Part shown: piece by piece, positions 17,507-25,909 of the stretch | Numbering within the stretch: position 1 is the stretch's first letter | Layout of the letters: every line of letters begins with the position of its first letter | Program-made: the position numbers and the translations under genes | Notes under the pieces: model-generated | Told to the model about the DNA's origin: nothing | What the model saw: the letters and a program-made list of their open reading frames with translations, nothing else | Databases searched by the model: none | Source of the DNA: Deltaproteobacteria bacterium | GTDB lineage: Bacteria; Desulfobacterota; Syntrophobacteria; Syntrophobacterales; Syntrophobacteraceae | Direction of reading: 5' to 3' | Assembly (NCBI GenBank): GCA_021780695.1 | Contig: JAJXYD010000025.1 | Coordinates: forward strand, 1 to 64,000 | Length of the DNA: 64,000 nucleotides

Positions 17507-18799
17507 TCAGGCTTTATCTGGATTTTTGTACTTTTGTTCGACTATGCGGGTAAGGCTTTGACGGGTGTTAAGGCCGGGGTCTTTTTGGACAAGAGCGAAC
17601 AGAGCCTTCAAGACTTTGCCGACTTCGGGTCCCGGGGCGATGCCAAGTATTTTTACGATATCTTTTCCGCCAAGGGCAAGTTCGCGAACGCTAAAGGCGG
17701 ACATAAGCCCCAGTTGGGTTTTAACGTTAGAGCGAAACCGCTCGAGTTTTTCCTTTTGCGCCTCTGACGGCGCCCGGTCTGAAAGCATCCCGGCTTCACA
17801 AAGTGCGATAATATCCTCCAACAGGTCCGGCCCCACTTCGGTTATGAACCCCCTTATGCGCTCATCGCTCCAGGCAAAGGCTTCCCCTCCAATCCGGCGT
17901 TCCACGATAGTCGCCACTTCCGCGATGAGTCTTTTGGACATGTTCCAGCTTTTAAGAGTCTTTCCTGCGACCTGGGCGCTTGCGCGGTTGGAATCCGCCG
18001 CTTTACAGAAAAGAGCGGCAAGCCTTAACCGGGTCCTATCCGGGCAGTGTTTGATGCAATTAACAGTCTGTTCAAACGGACTCGTCCCTGCCCCTGTTTG
18101 GCACGAAACATCTCCCGGACGGTCAAGAAATGGAAGAATCCTTTGGAGGGCAAAGGTTTTCTGAAGCGCTACGAAGGCAAGGGCGGGATCTTTGGAGGCG
18201 AGAATTTTTAGCACTTCCTCACGGATTCTTTCCCCGGAAACGGTTTCGAGTTTTGCACCGCACTTTTTCATCGCCGTAAAGGTCGCAGGGTCGATTCTAA
18301 AGCCGTAAACCGCGCTGATCCTTGCTCCGCGAATTATCCTGAGGGGGTCTTCCAAAAACCTGGCGCAAGGGTCTTTAACCCCCTTAATCAGACCGGCGCT
18401 CAAGTCCTGGCGCCCCCCGTTGGGATCGAGGAGTTCGCCGCCCGGATAGGAAAGAGCGATGGAATTCAGGGTAAAATCCCTTCGCCCCAAATCGTTTAGA
18501 ATTCCCGTCTCCCCGCCCGGAGCAAAGCTAGTGACCTCGATATCCCGGGTGCGCGTATGGACCTGGACGGTACCATGCTTTATGCCAACAGGGATAACGG
18601 AGGGAAAAAGCGAGACGATATCGGCACTGGAAGCGCTTGTTGCAAGGTCCCAGTCGTGGGGGGCGATGCCAAGCAAAAAATCGCGCAGAGCCCCTCCCAC
18701 CAACCACACGTCAAAACCTGCCCGGCTTATCCTGTCCATTACCGCTAAAACGTCTGGGGGAATAAAGGAAAGGCCGGGTTTAGCCGAAGTTGAAAACAT
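17507..18799 (-). CDS. Class II CCA-adding enzyme / poly(A) polymerase
   Basis: 430 aa. The head domain has WLVGGALRDFLLG and the catalytic DxD in HDWDLAT. Next come LGRRDFTLNSIALSYP, the RRRxx-like segment FLEDPLRIIRGARISAVYGF, and the neck ERIREEVLKIL. The C-terminal half is a longer HD-like/tail region. The enzyme adds CCA or A residues to RNA 3' ends, for tRNA maturation or RNA decay. Deciding between Cca and PcnB needs phylogeny, since in Desulfobacterota A- and CC-adding activities may be split among paralogues. Confidence 0.88.
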   Translation of the reverse strand: MFSTSAKPGLSFIPPDVLAVMDRISRAGFDVWLVGGALRDFLLGIAPHDWDLATSASSADIVSLFPSVIPVGIKHGTVQVHTRTRDIEVTSFAPGGETGILNDLGRRDFTLNSIALSYPGGELLDPNGGRQDLSAGLIKGVKDPCARFLEDPLRIIRGARISAVYGFRIDPATFTAMKKCGAKLETVSGERIREEVLKILASKDPALAFVALQKTFALQRILPFLDRPGDVSCQTGAGTSPFEQTVNCIKHCPDRTRLRLAALFCKAADSNRASAQVAGKTLKSWNMSKRLIAEVATIVERRIGGEAFAWSDERIRGFITEVGPDLLEDIIALCEAGMLSDRAPSEAQKEKLERFRSNVKTQLGLMSAFSVRELALGGKDIVKILGIAPGPEVGKVLKALFALVQKDPGLNTRQSLTRIVEQKYKNPDKA

Positions 18800-18973
18800 A
18801 ATTGGAATACCAGTTGGTTAAGGAAGTGGACCCGGAAACAAACTTTTTTGAAAACGCTTGCTATTTTCTTCCCGGCAAATATAATGGGGACTCGTATTGT
18901 CTGGCAAGCGGTATTGATGGTTGAACCCAATTCTCCGGCCGTTGGGCAGGTTAACGCAAGGTGGGATTTTAAG

Positions 18974-19120
18974 ATGGATACCGAAAAAGCATACTCCAGG
19001 ATGAGTGAAGCCAACCGCATAATAGAGGACTTTTCCCTGGGCCAATACGCCCTCTATTCTCTGTTGTTTCTGGCCGAAATTGCGGCCTGCTTCGTCGTGG
19101 TATACGCGATAAGGGGTTGA
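18974..19120 (+). CDS. Small single-pass membrane protein (48 aa), unknown
   Basis: Starts MDTEKAYSRMSEANRI with AAGGTGGGA 7 nt upstream. A hydrophilic N-terminus of ~23 residues is followed by one hydrophobic helix (YALYSLLFLAEIAACFVVVYAI) ending -RG. The frame is open further upstream (ATG 18848), but that segment has no ribosome site. No family recognised. The stop codon overlaps the -35 of the leuA leader promoter. It could be a genuine small protein or chance; the ribosome site and helix favour the former. Confidence 0.4.
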   Translation: MDTEKAYSRMSEANRIIEDFSLGQYALYSLLFLAEIAACFVVVYAIRG

Positions 19121-19146
19121 CTTGTCAGTCCCGTAGGGGATATATG
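19117..19146 (+). promoter_or_regulatory. Promoter of the leucine leader
   Basis: -35 TTGACT (19117-19122), 18-bp spacer, -10 TATATG (19141-19146). A start near 19153 gives a ~35-nt 5' UTR before the leader peptide. Confidence 0.5.
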
Positions 19147-19187
19147 GCTCTATGCGTTGCCAAAGATTTTTCCATGGAGTTTTTACG

Positions 19188-19283
19188 ATGAGAGGCCCTG
19201 ATTTTTTCAATCTCCTACTATCTCTACTACTTAGTCCGCAAAGCCGGACAGGAGGACCAGGCGCCTTTTGCTCAATGAGCTAA
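19188..19283 (+). CDS. leuL: Leucine-rich leader peptide of leuA attenuator (31 aa)
   Basis: Reads MRGPDFFNLLLSLLLSPQ..., 31 codons ending in TAA at 19281-19283. Six of seven consecutive codons (9-15) are Leu: CTC CTA CTA TCT CTA CTA CTT. Four are CTA, which I take to be rare in this GC-rich genome. A GGAG ribosome site lies 8 nt before the ATG. Right after the Leu block is a small stem GTCCG/CGGAC, then a terminator at 19309-19342, then leuA. This is the textbook arrangement for leucyl-tRNA-sensing transcription attenuation: ribosome stalling at the Leu codons when leucine is short would favour an antiterminated form. Confidence 0.85.
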   Translation: MRGPDFFNLLLSLLLSPQSRTGGPGAFCSMS

Positions 19284-19308
19284 GAGCATAAACCAACTGA
19301 TAATCGAA

Positions 19309-19342
19309 GGCCATGGGTTCTCCCCCATGGCCTTTTTTGTTT
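19309..19342 (+). terminator. Attenuator terminator before leuA
   Basis: Perfect 9-bp stem GGCCATGGG/CCCATGGCC with a 6-nt loop, then TTTTTTGTTTTTC. It lies 26 nt after the leader peptide stop and ~50 nt before the leuA start. Confidence 0.9.
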
Positions 19343-19394
19343 TTCATGACCCTTATGACCTTTTTTGCAGCCGCGTCGGCACGAGGAGGAAAAG

Positions 19395-20915
19395 ATGAGC
19401 AGAAGGATACATATTTTCGACACTACGCTCAGGGATGGCGAGCAGGTCCCCGGAGCAAAGCTTAACAAGAAGCAAAAGATCGAAATCGCCAAGCAGCTCG
19501 CAAAACTCAATGTCGACGTGATCGAGGCCGGCTTTCCCTGTTCTTCGCCAGGAGATCTGGAAGCCGTTAGGGAAATTTCCCGGCAGGTTCAAGGTCCGAC
19601 CATCGCCGCCCTTGCCCGCGCGGTAAAGGAAGACATCGACATAGCCTGGCAGGCGGTCTGCGAAGCTTCGAGTCCACGGATACACGTTTTCCTGGGGGCC
19701 TCGGACATCCACATACAGAAAAAACTTCGCAGCGACCGAGGCAAAGCCATGGAGATGGCCGTTGAGGCCGTAAGATATGCGAAGAGTTTATGTCCGGAAG
19801 TGGAGTTTTCAACCGAAGACGGATCGAGGACCGATTTTGAGTTTCTGTGCCGCATAATCGATGCAACCATCCAGGCCGGGGCCTCTATCATAAACGTTCC
19901 CGATACGGTGGGCTACGCTCTGCCCGAAGAATACGGAGAACTCATTTACAGGATCCGCCAGGGCGTGCCTGCCCTTGACCGGGTACTTTTGAGCGTCCAC
20001 TGCCACAACGACCTGGGCCTTGCCGTGGCAAACAGCATCGCGGCGGTTCGAAACGGAGCCGACCAGGTGGAGTGCACTATCAACGGCATAGGCGAGCGGG
20101 CCGGAAACGCTTCCCTGGAAGAGATAGTCATGGTTTTAAGGACCCGGTTTGAAAACTACCAGGCGCAAACCCGCATCGATACCCAGGAGATTTACCGCAC
20201 AAGCCGCATGGTTAGCCGTATAATGAACATTCCCGTTCAGCCCAACAAGGCAATAGTTGGCAGCAACGCCTTTGCTCATTCCTCCGGGATCCACCAGGAC
20301 GGGATCCTTAAGGACAGGACCACCTACGAGATCATGAAACCCGAGGAATTAGGCATAAAAGAGCAAACCCTGGTCCTCACGGCCCGCTCGGGACGGGCAG
20401 CTCTTAAGCACCGACTGGCCGAACTGGGTTTTACGCTCGAAGCCGAGATCTTCGAGCGGGTCTACAACCGTTTTATAGACGTTGCCGACCGCAAAAAGGA
20501 AATTGGGGCTCAGGACCTTCAATCGATTGTGGAAATCGAAGTCTTTAAAGTTCCCGAGCTTTTCAAGATGCACAGCCTGCAGATAATGAGCGGCAACAAA
20601 ATGGTGCCGCTCGCCTCGGTCACACTGGAACGAGAAGGCAAACTCTACACCGACGCGGCAACCGGGGACGGCCCGGTCGACGCGGTTTTTAAAGGAATCG
20701 AGCGCATCACCGGCATACCCGGAAAACTTCGCGACTACGACTTAAAGGCCGTCACCATGGGGCGGGACGCTCTTGGCGAAGCGATGGTACGAGTCGAGAT
20801 CGGAGAGGACATCTATTCGGGTCTGGGGAGCAGTCCAGACGTTATAGAGGCCAGCGCCAGAGCCTATCTCAATGCCTGTAACCGCTACTTTGCAAACGGG
20901 GGAGAGCCAAAGTGA
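19395..20915 (+). CDS. leuA: 2-isopropylmalate synthase
   Basis: 506 aa. The TIM-barrel catalytic domain carries [13 protein letters not shown], the [14 protein letters not shown] metal ligands and [14 protein letters not shown]; the linker region has GIHQDGI. The C-terminal ~130 residues form the LeuA allosteric domain, so feedback inhibition by leucine is likely. It condenses 2-oxoisovalerate with acetyl-CoA, the first step of leucine synthesis. Start ATG 19395 is behind GAGGAGG. The family can be confused with homocitrate or citramalate synthases, but the leucine leader peptide directly upstream supports LeuA. Confidence 0.93.
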   Translation: MSRRIHIFDTTLRDGEQVPGAKLNKKQKIEIAKQLAKLNVDVIEAGFPCSSPGDLEAVREISRQVQGPTIAALARAVKEDIDIAWQAVCEASSPRIHVFLGASDIHIQKKLRSDRGKAMEMAVEAVRYAKSLCPEVEFSTEDGSRTDFEFLCRIIDATIQAGASIINVPDTVGYALPEEYGELIYRIRQGVPALDRVLLSVHCHNDLGLAVANSIAAVRNGADQVECTINGIGERAGNASLEEIVMVLRTRFENYQAQTRIDTQEIYRTSRMVSRIMNIPVQPNKAIVGSNAFAHSSGIHQDGILKDRTTYEIMKPEELGIKEQTLVLTARSGRAALKHRLAELGFTLEAEIFERVYNRFIDVADRKKEIGAQDLQSIVEIEVFKVPELFKMHSLQIMSGNKMVPLASVTLEREGKLYTDAATGDGPVDAVFKGIERITGIPGKLRDYDLKAVTMGRDALGEAMVRVEIGEDIYSGLGSSPDVIEASARAYLNACNRYFANGGEPK

Positions 20916-20959
20916 AAATAGTTTCGGGCCTGTGTTGCACAAATTTTTAGATGCGTTTA

Positions 20960-20983
20960 GAATCAAATCAATAATTTTGATTC
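20960..20983. repeat. AT-rich inverted repeat upstream of recO
   Basis: GAATCAAA/TTTGATTC, 8-bp arms with an 8-nt spacer, 45-22 nt before the recO start. It partly overlaps a possible -10 (TAGAAT 20957-20962), so it could be an operator or merely a weak stem after leuA. Confidence 0.35.
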
Positions 20984-21005
20984 CAAGCTCAATTAGCCGA
21001 TAGAG

Positions 21006-21839
21006 ATGAAAAGATTCGAAACCGATGCTATCGTTTTGACCACGTGCGATTATGGAGAATCGGATCGGTTGGTGACTTTTCACTCGGCTGCGTGCGGCAA
21101 GCTTCGCGGTATCGCTAAGGGCGCAAGGAGAAGCAAAAAGAGGTTCGCAAATGTCTTTGAACCCAGCAGCCTTGTAAGGGTGCAATGCCGCGAGAAAAAC
21201 TCCTTTACCTGGATCGAGGGCTGCACGCTAACGCAAGCCTACCTGCCCATGCGCTCCGATATAGAAAAGTGGGCCTATGCGGCGCTTTTTTCCGAAATAG
21301 TTCTGGGGATGGTCCCCGAGGGGGAACCCCTGGCGGCCTCTTTTTTCCTCCACAAAGAGACACTCCAGAGATTGGAGCGCGACAAAGATCCCCAACATGT
21401 GTTATTGTTGGCCCTCTTGCGTTTTCAGTCGCTCATGGGTTATATGGCTGCCTTGGACGAATGCGAGATTTGCCGGCGCGCCCTGAAGACGTCCCCCAAG
21501 TGGTTCTGGCACCCGGCTCGGGGAAAACTTATATGCGCCGATCATTTTTATCCCGATAGGAGTTATATTGCTCTTGATACGGGTACACTGGCGCTAATAC
21601 AATACATGCGCACAATTCCGCTCGAGAAAACCTGGCGGCTGCGCATGCGCCAGGAAATGAAGGCGCCGCTTTTGGGAGGACTTCTCGATTGGTTTCGCTA
21701 CCAAACCAGAAGGGAAATTCAAAGCGTCAAAGTAATCGAACAGATCTTGCCCTCCTGGGGAATTTCGAGTTCAATTGTTGGAAGCGCACCGGTAAGGCAC
21801 GCTCCATTGCAGAACGAATGCCGATATCGTACGCTTTAG
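21006..21839 (+). CDS. recO: DNA repair protein RecO
   Basis: 277 aa, slightly longer than usual. The N-terminal OB-fold starts with the typical TDAIVLTTCDYGESDRLVTF and has RGIAKGARRSKKRF. The C-terminal helical part carries a zinc-type cysteine set (DECEICRRALKT ... KLICADHF). RecO loads RecA on SSB-coated gaps with RecR. The C-terminal ~35 residues look unconserved. The gene stands between leuA and a redox pair, with no functional link obvious. Confidence 0.88.
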   Translation: MKRFETDAIVLTTCDYGESDRLVTFHSAACGKLRGIAKGARRSKKRFANVFEPSSLVRVQCREKNSFTWIEGCTLTQAYLPMRSDIEKWAYAALFSEIVLGMVPEGEPLAASFFLHKETLQRLERDKDPQHVLLLALLRFQSLMGYMAALDECEICRRALKTSPKWFWHPARGKLICADHFYPDRSYIALDTGTLALIQYMRTIPLEKTWRLRMRQEMKAPLLGGLLDWFRYQTRREIQSVKVIEQILPSWGISSSIVGSAPVRHAPLQNECRYRTL

Positions 21840-21884
21840 TAATTAGCAATCTGATTTTTTCAAACTAGAAATGAGGCGGCTCCT

Positions 21885-22592
21885 ATGGTGACAATAGGCC
21901 ATTTTGCCGAGATCGCTCATAATTCGCCATGGCTTGCGATACTCCTATCTTTTTTCGGAGGCATTCTGGCCAGTTTTACCCCATGCACCTACCCGATGAT
22001 GCCGATAACGGTTGCCTTTATCGGCGGCAAGGCCAACGGCAGCAGAAGCCGGGGTTTTGTTCTCTCTTTGTTTTATGTGCTGGGCCTGGCGATCGTTTAT
22101 TCAAGCCTTGCCGCCATCGCGGCTCTTACCGGCCAGATGTTCGGCGCTCTCACAGCCAACCCCTGGGTCTATGTGGCCGTGGCCAATATTTTGCTTCTTT
22201 TCGGCCTCGTGATGCTCGAAGCCGTCCCTCTTGCCCCGCCGGGGTTTCTAAACAACCTCAAGGTTACCGGTTTTTCAGGCCATGACGTCATTACCAGCAT
22301 GATTCTTGGCGGCGCTTCGGCCCTGGTGGTAAGCACCTGCACGACCCCTATTCTGGCCTCTCTTCTGGCCATTGTGGCCGTAAAACGGGAAATCGTACTG
22401 GGAATGGGCATGCTGTTTTCATTTTCCCTTGGCCTGGGCACCCTTGTTATCCTCGTAGGCACCTTTACAGGGCTTCTCGCCTCACTGCCCCGTTCGGGTG
22501 TATGGATGGTTCGGGTACAGAAGATTTTTGGGATTTTAATGATTATAGCAGCAGAGTATTTTTTAATTAAAGCAGGAGAATTCTGGATATGA
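21885..22592 (+). CDS. CcdA/DsbD-core cytochrome c biogenesis transmembrane protein
   Basis: 235 aa with six predicted membrane helices. Paired conserved cysteines occur in SFTPCTYPMMPITV (helix 1) and VVSTCTTPILASLL (helix 4), the two-Cys relay of the DsbD/CcdA family. It carries electrons from cytoplasmic thioredoxin to an extracytoplasmic partner. The following gene, overlapping by 4 bp (ATGA), encodes an exported CPHC thioredoxin-like protein, the obvious acceptor. Together they probably keep periplasmic thiols reduced, for example for cytochrome c maturation. Confidence 0.88.
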   Translation: MVTIGHFAEIAHNSPWLAILLSFFGGILASFTPCTYPMMPITVAFIGGKANGSRSRGFVLSLFYVLGLAIVYSSLAAIAALTGQMFGALTANPWVYVAVANILLLFGLVMLEAVPLAPPGFLNNLKVTGFSGHDVITSMILGGASALVVSTCTTPILASLLAIVAVKREIVLGMGMLFSFSLGLGTLVILVGTFTGLLASLPRSGVWMVRVQKIFGILMIIAAEYFLIKAGEFWI

Positions 22593-23086
22593 ATCCAAAG
22601 ACCGGCAAAAGATTGGTTATGTTTTTCATTCCCGCCTTGCTTCTGGCAACTCTAACCTGGTGTCTGCCCGCAAGCGCACAATCAGCTCCCAACTTCACGC
22701 TCCAAAGCACCGACGGCGCCACCGTGTCCCTGGACCAGTACAAAGGGAAGGTGCCCGTTTTGATCGAATTTTTCGCCACCTGGTGTCCTCACTGCAGGGA
22801 CATGGCCCCGGAGCTGGCCAGGCTGCGAGATACCGTTCCCCCATCGCAGCTGGAGATCCTTGCAATCGATGTCGGCAACGGAGATTCTCTGGAAAAGGTC
22901 AAACGCTACAAGCAGGTCGAGAATCTGCCCTATACGATACTCTACGACAAAGGCTCGAAGGTTTCGCAAGAATACGGCGTCGAGGGCATTCCCTACGTTA
23001 TATTGCTCGACAAAAAGGGCACGATCAAATACCAGGACAACGGACTGCCAAGCGATGTCATGGCCATTGTGAACGGAGCTAAATAG
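22589..23086 (+). CDS. TlpA/ResA-like exported thioredoxin-fold protein
   Basis: 165 aa. Signal peptide or N-terminal anchor (LVMFFIPALLLATLTWCLPASAQS, cleavage probably after ASA) and a thioredoxin fold with FFATWCPHCRDMAPE. The cis-Pro loop is EGIPYVILLDKKG. It is the periplasmic partner of the membrane relay encoded directly upstream with overlapping start. The family reduces apocytochrome cysteines or other exported disulfides. The CPHC active site is more oxidase-like than CGPC, but context suggests reduction. Confidence 0.88.
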   Translation: MNPKTGKRLVMFFIPALLLATLTWCLPASAQSAPNFTLQSTDGATVSLDQYKGKVPVLIEFFATWCPHCRDMAPELARLRDTVPPSQLEILAIDVGNGDSLEKVKRYKQVENLPYTILYDKGSKVSQEYGVEGIPYVILLDKKGTIKYQDNGLPSDVMAIVNGAK

Positions 23087-23108
23087 CCAAACGAAAAGAG
23101 CGTCTGCG

Positions 23109-24374
23109 ATGAAAGACGTATTGACCATCATCATGGCCGGAGGAAGGGGCAATCGGCTCATGCCCCTTACCTCCGACAGGTCCAAACCGGCGGTTCCCTT
23201 TGGAGGAATATACCGGCTCATCGATATTCCTCTTAGCAACTGCATAAACTCCCAGCTCTATAAAATCCTGGTATTCCCCCAGTACAAGTCCCAGTCTCTT
23301 GTGGACCATCTCGAAGAGGGCTGGAAGATATTTTCAGGCGATCTTGGCCATTACCTAAGAATCGTAGCTCCGCAGCAGCGAACCGGCGAGGATTGGTACA
23401 GGGGCACGGCCGACTCGGTAAGGCAGAACCTCTACCTCCTAGAGCGTGAAATGCCCCGCTATGTCTTGATCCTTTCGGGCGACCACGTCTACAAGATGGA
23501 CTATTCGGCCTTTCGCGATTACCACGAAAAAGTGGGAGCCGATGCATCCGTAGCGCTTTTGGAAGTCGATCGCATGCAGGGCAACGAGTTTGGCATAGCC
23601 GAGGTCGACAATGATTTAAGGATTCGGGCCTGGCAGGAAAAGCCAAAAGATCCCAGGCCGATCCCCGACGACCCCGAGCACTGCCTGGCATCCATGGGGA
23701 TCTATCTTTTTAAAACCCAACTTCTTCTCGATTTACTCTACAAGATGGACTACCACGACTTCGGCGGCGATATAATCCCAAGGATCATTGACCAAGTCAA
23801 GGTCTTCGCCTACCCTTTCAGACGCTTTAACCGGATCCGCGACTATATACGCCGCGCAGACCCCGACGGGGTGAGAAGGCCCCACCTGGTGGAGGCCACC
23901 CGCGACTCCCAGTACTGGAGAGATGTGGGCACCCTGGACGCCTATTGGAACGCCAATATGGATTTGACCGGCGTCGATCCCTTTTTCAACCTCTACGGGC
24001 GTCTTTGGCCCGTAAGGACCAGGGCCCATCAGTACCCGCCCGCCAAGTTCGTCTTCAACGAACCCGATCACATAGGCACCGCGGTGGATTCTTTGATCTC
24101 TCCGGGCTGCATCATCAGCGGGGGCACGGTGAGAAGTTCAGTGCTCTCCTGCGATGTAACGGTGCGAAGCTGGGCTCAAGTCGATGAATCGGTCATAATG
24201 GATCGGGTCGAAGTCGGGCGCCACTGCAAGATAAAAAAGGCGATAATCGACAAGGAAAACGTCATTCCCCCCAATACCGAAATCGGGATCAATCCCCAGA
24301 CCGACAGGGAAAAGTTCTCCGTTACTCCACGGGGGATCGTTGTGGTTCCCAAGGGCTATTTCAAGGCCACATGA
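23109..24374 (+). CDS. glgC: Glucose-1-phosphate adenylyltransferase
   Basis: 421 aa. Nucleotide-binding MAGGRGNRLMPLTSDRSKPA, substrate motifs FGIAEV and WQEKP, and a C-terminal left-handed beta-helix with hexapeptide-like repeats (SSVLSCDVTVRSWAQVDESVI...). It makes ADP-glucose for glycogen synthesis and is the regulated step of that route. It is a single gene here, and its 3' end overlaps the convergent receiver gene by 14 bp. RBS is weak (AAAGAG). Confidence 0.94.
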   Translation: MKDVLTIIMAGGRGNRLMPLTSDRSKPAVPFGGIYRLIDIPLSNCINSQLYKILVFPQYKSQSLVDHLEEGWKIFSGDLGHYLRIVAPQQRTGEDWYRGTADSVRQNLYLLEREMPRYVLILSGDHVYKMDYSAFRDYHEKVGADASVALLEVDRMQGNEFGIAEVDNDLRIRAWQEKPKDPRPIPDDPEHCLASMGIYLFKTQLLLDLLYKMDYHDFGGDIIPRIIDQVKVFAYPFRRFNRIRDYIRRADPDGVRRPHLVEATRDSQYWRDVGTLDAYWNANMDLTGVDPFFNLYGRLWPVRTRAHQYPPAKFVFNEPDHIGTAVDSLISPGCIISGGTVRSSVLSCDVTVRSWAQVDESVIMDRVEVGRHCKIKKAIIDKENVIPPNTEIGINPQTDREKFSVTPRGIVVVPKGYFKAT

Positions 24375-24753
24375 GGCGGCTGCCCCACCTGGCAAGCACT
24401 TTGGAAAGCTCGGGCATGTCAAAGGGTTTAATGAGACAATCGTCGATGCCGACCTCCAGGCAACGCAGCAGGTCCTCTTCGGAAAAACAGGCCGCAACCG
24501 CTACGATCACCGCCCGGGGCCGTCCCAGGCGCTTTTCTCTTAGCCTTATCACGCAAGCGGCTTCAAAGCCGTCCACCAAAGGCATCAAGCAGTCGATCAA
24601 AACCAAATCGTAGCTTCTCGACTCCATGGAGCTCAAAACTTCGCACCCGTTTGACGCAACGTCTACCCGGCACCCGAGAGCTTCGATCATCGTGCGCCCC
24701 ACCGCCCGGTTAACCGGGCTATCCTGGGCAAGAAGCACGCACAACCTACTCAT
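24361..24753 (-). CDS. Stand-alone response regulator receiver
   Basis: About 130 aa from the preferred ATG at 24751-24753 (MSRLCVLLAQDSPVN...), where homology to receivers starts; an upstream ATG at 24820-24822 would add 23 residues. Phospho-acceptor Asp in LVLIDCLMPLVDGFEAA, and Lys in CLIKPFDMPEL. No output domain. The layout resembles receivers of hybrid kinases that act by phosphorelay. The Thr/Ser switch position is replaced by Ala (VAVAACFSEED). No partner kinase is nearby. It is convergent with and overlaps glgC. Confidence 0.85.
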   Translation of the reverse strand: MSRLCVLLAQDSPVNRAVGRTMIEALGCRVDVASNGCEVLSSMESRSYDLVLIDCLMPLVDGFEAACVIRLREKRLGRPRAVIVAVAACFSEEDLLRCLEVGIDDCLIKPFDMPELSKVLARWGSRLMWP

Positions 24754-25360
24754 CGCCTTTGGCCAATAACCAGCAGCATCCTTTACAAATCCCTCCTTTT
24801 TCACAAAGTATCCTTTATGCATAAAAGATGTGATGGATAAGACCTCATCAGCCCAAAGCGAGACGTTAAGGATTTAACAGCCGCGCACCCTCGGAGAGGA
24901 TGGTGGAGATACAAGCGAAAATTTTTATCTTAAAGGCTTTATCGGCTGCAAGGCGCAGTTGCGGGCAGCCATGCGCAAAAATGTCCTGGGGAGCATAGTA
25001 GCAAAGGGGTTAAGCGAAGTTTTTCCAAAAGGGAAATTTTAGCAAAAAGGATGGCGGCACTAAGACTTACATCGCTTAGCAGATCATGGAATGAACCGGG
25101 CGGGGATAGATAACGTCCCAAGGGGGGCCATCCCAAGTGAAATTATGTAGGGCAGTTTATGTATTTTTCAATAACAGTTCCACGCACTCCTATTTTGTCG
25201 ATGCCAGCAAAACTGGAAAAGGCCGTTAGCCACGCTACACATGAGCCCCAGCCAGAAACAAGGGTGGGCACATTTTTTGTGCTCACCCTCGCATCCCCTG
25301 GAAGTCTAGCCGTGGCGAAAGGCCCATACCCGATAAAGGGGCACACTGCCTTTCGAGGAA
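24754..25360. other. Long intergenic region without a recognised gene
   Basis: Short frames here lack ribosome sites and family features. The one structured element is the hairpin at 25260-25291, downstream of the Tyr/Gly-rich protein gene. Confidence 0.4.
25260..25291 (-). repeat. Stem-loop downstream of the Tyr/Gly-rich gene
   Basis: AGGGTG-G-GCAC/GTGC-T-CACCCT: 11 pairs including one possible G-U, with an AT loop. It lies ~70 bp after the stop codon on the minus strand, without a U-tract, and may act as a terminator or mRNA end stabiliser. Confidence 0.4.
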
Positions 25361-25627
25361 TTACCACCAGTAGGGATTGGAATAATAGTAAGGTGAATAA
25401 TAATAGCCATTGGGATAGGGGTTGTAATAATAGCTATAGGGATAGTATCCCCCTCCGTAATATCCACCCCAATAGTGGTGATAATATCCATAATGGTGGT
25501 AATAACGATGGTGGTAATAGCCATGCCCGTAGTAGCCGTAGGCGTATACAACAGGCGAAGCCATTGACAAGGTCACAAAAATCGACACTGCCGCCATACC
25601 AATTTTGAGGCCGCGCAAAAACTTCAT
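25361..25627 (-). CDS. Small exported Tyr/Gly/His-rich low-complexity protein
   Basis: 88 aa. Start ATG at 25625-25627 is behind GGGAGG; longer frames lack this. An N-terminal signal peptide (LKIGMAAVSIFVTLSMASPVVYA) is followed by ~60 residues made almost only of Tyr, Gly, His, Pro, Asn and Trp, with repeated GYY, HYY and YYNPY units. No domain is recognisable. Similar short GY-rich exported proteins occur in many bacteria without known function; possible roles are surface, metal- or matrix-associated. The plus-strand aataatag-like periodicity is simply the Tyr/Gly/His codon repeat. Confidence 0.75.
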   Translation of the reverse strand: MKFLRGLKIGMAAVSIFVTLSMASPVVYAYGYYGHGYYHHRYYHHYGYYHHYWGGYYGGGYYPYSYYYNPYPNGYYYSPYYYSNPYWW

Positions 25628-25909
25628 TCTCTTTACCTCCCGTAGTCCTTTTGAAGATGGACGAGGCGTATGTGTTGCCTCTTGTGCGAAAAGACGTATC
25701 GAAGAAATAAAAAGTTCACACGGCGAGAAACTTCGTTTTTTTAAATTCCGGGAGGCAAAAATGGGGTTGCCCTTTGAAGGTGGTGCTGTTAAATTCGTCA
25801 GGGCAAAAATTATACCTTGTGCGCCGGATTTCATTGCGATACCGGGCATATCCAAACCGCAGACCTCTGTAGGGCCTCGTTTAGAGTTGGCTATAGCAAG
25901 GAAATCAAT

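Noticed and set aside
25380-25540. Apparent tandem repeat (aataatag-like) or CRISPR-like periodicity
   Set aside because: It is the codon repetition of Tyr/Gly/His residues on the minus strand; there are no regular repeat-spacer units.
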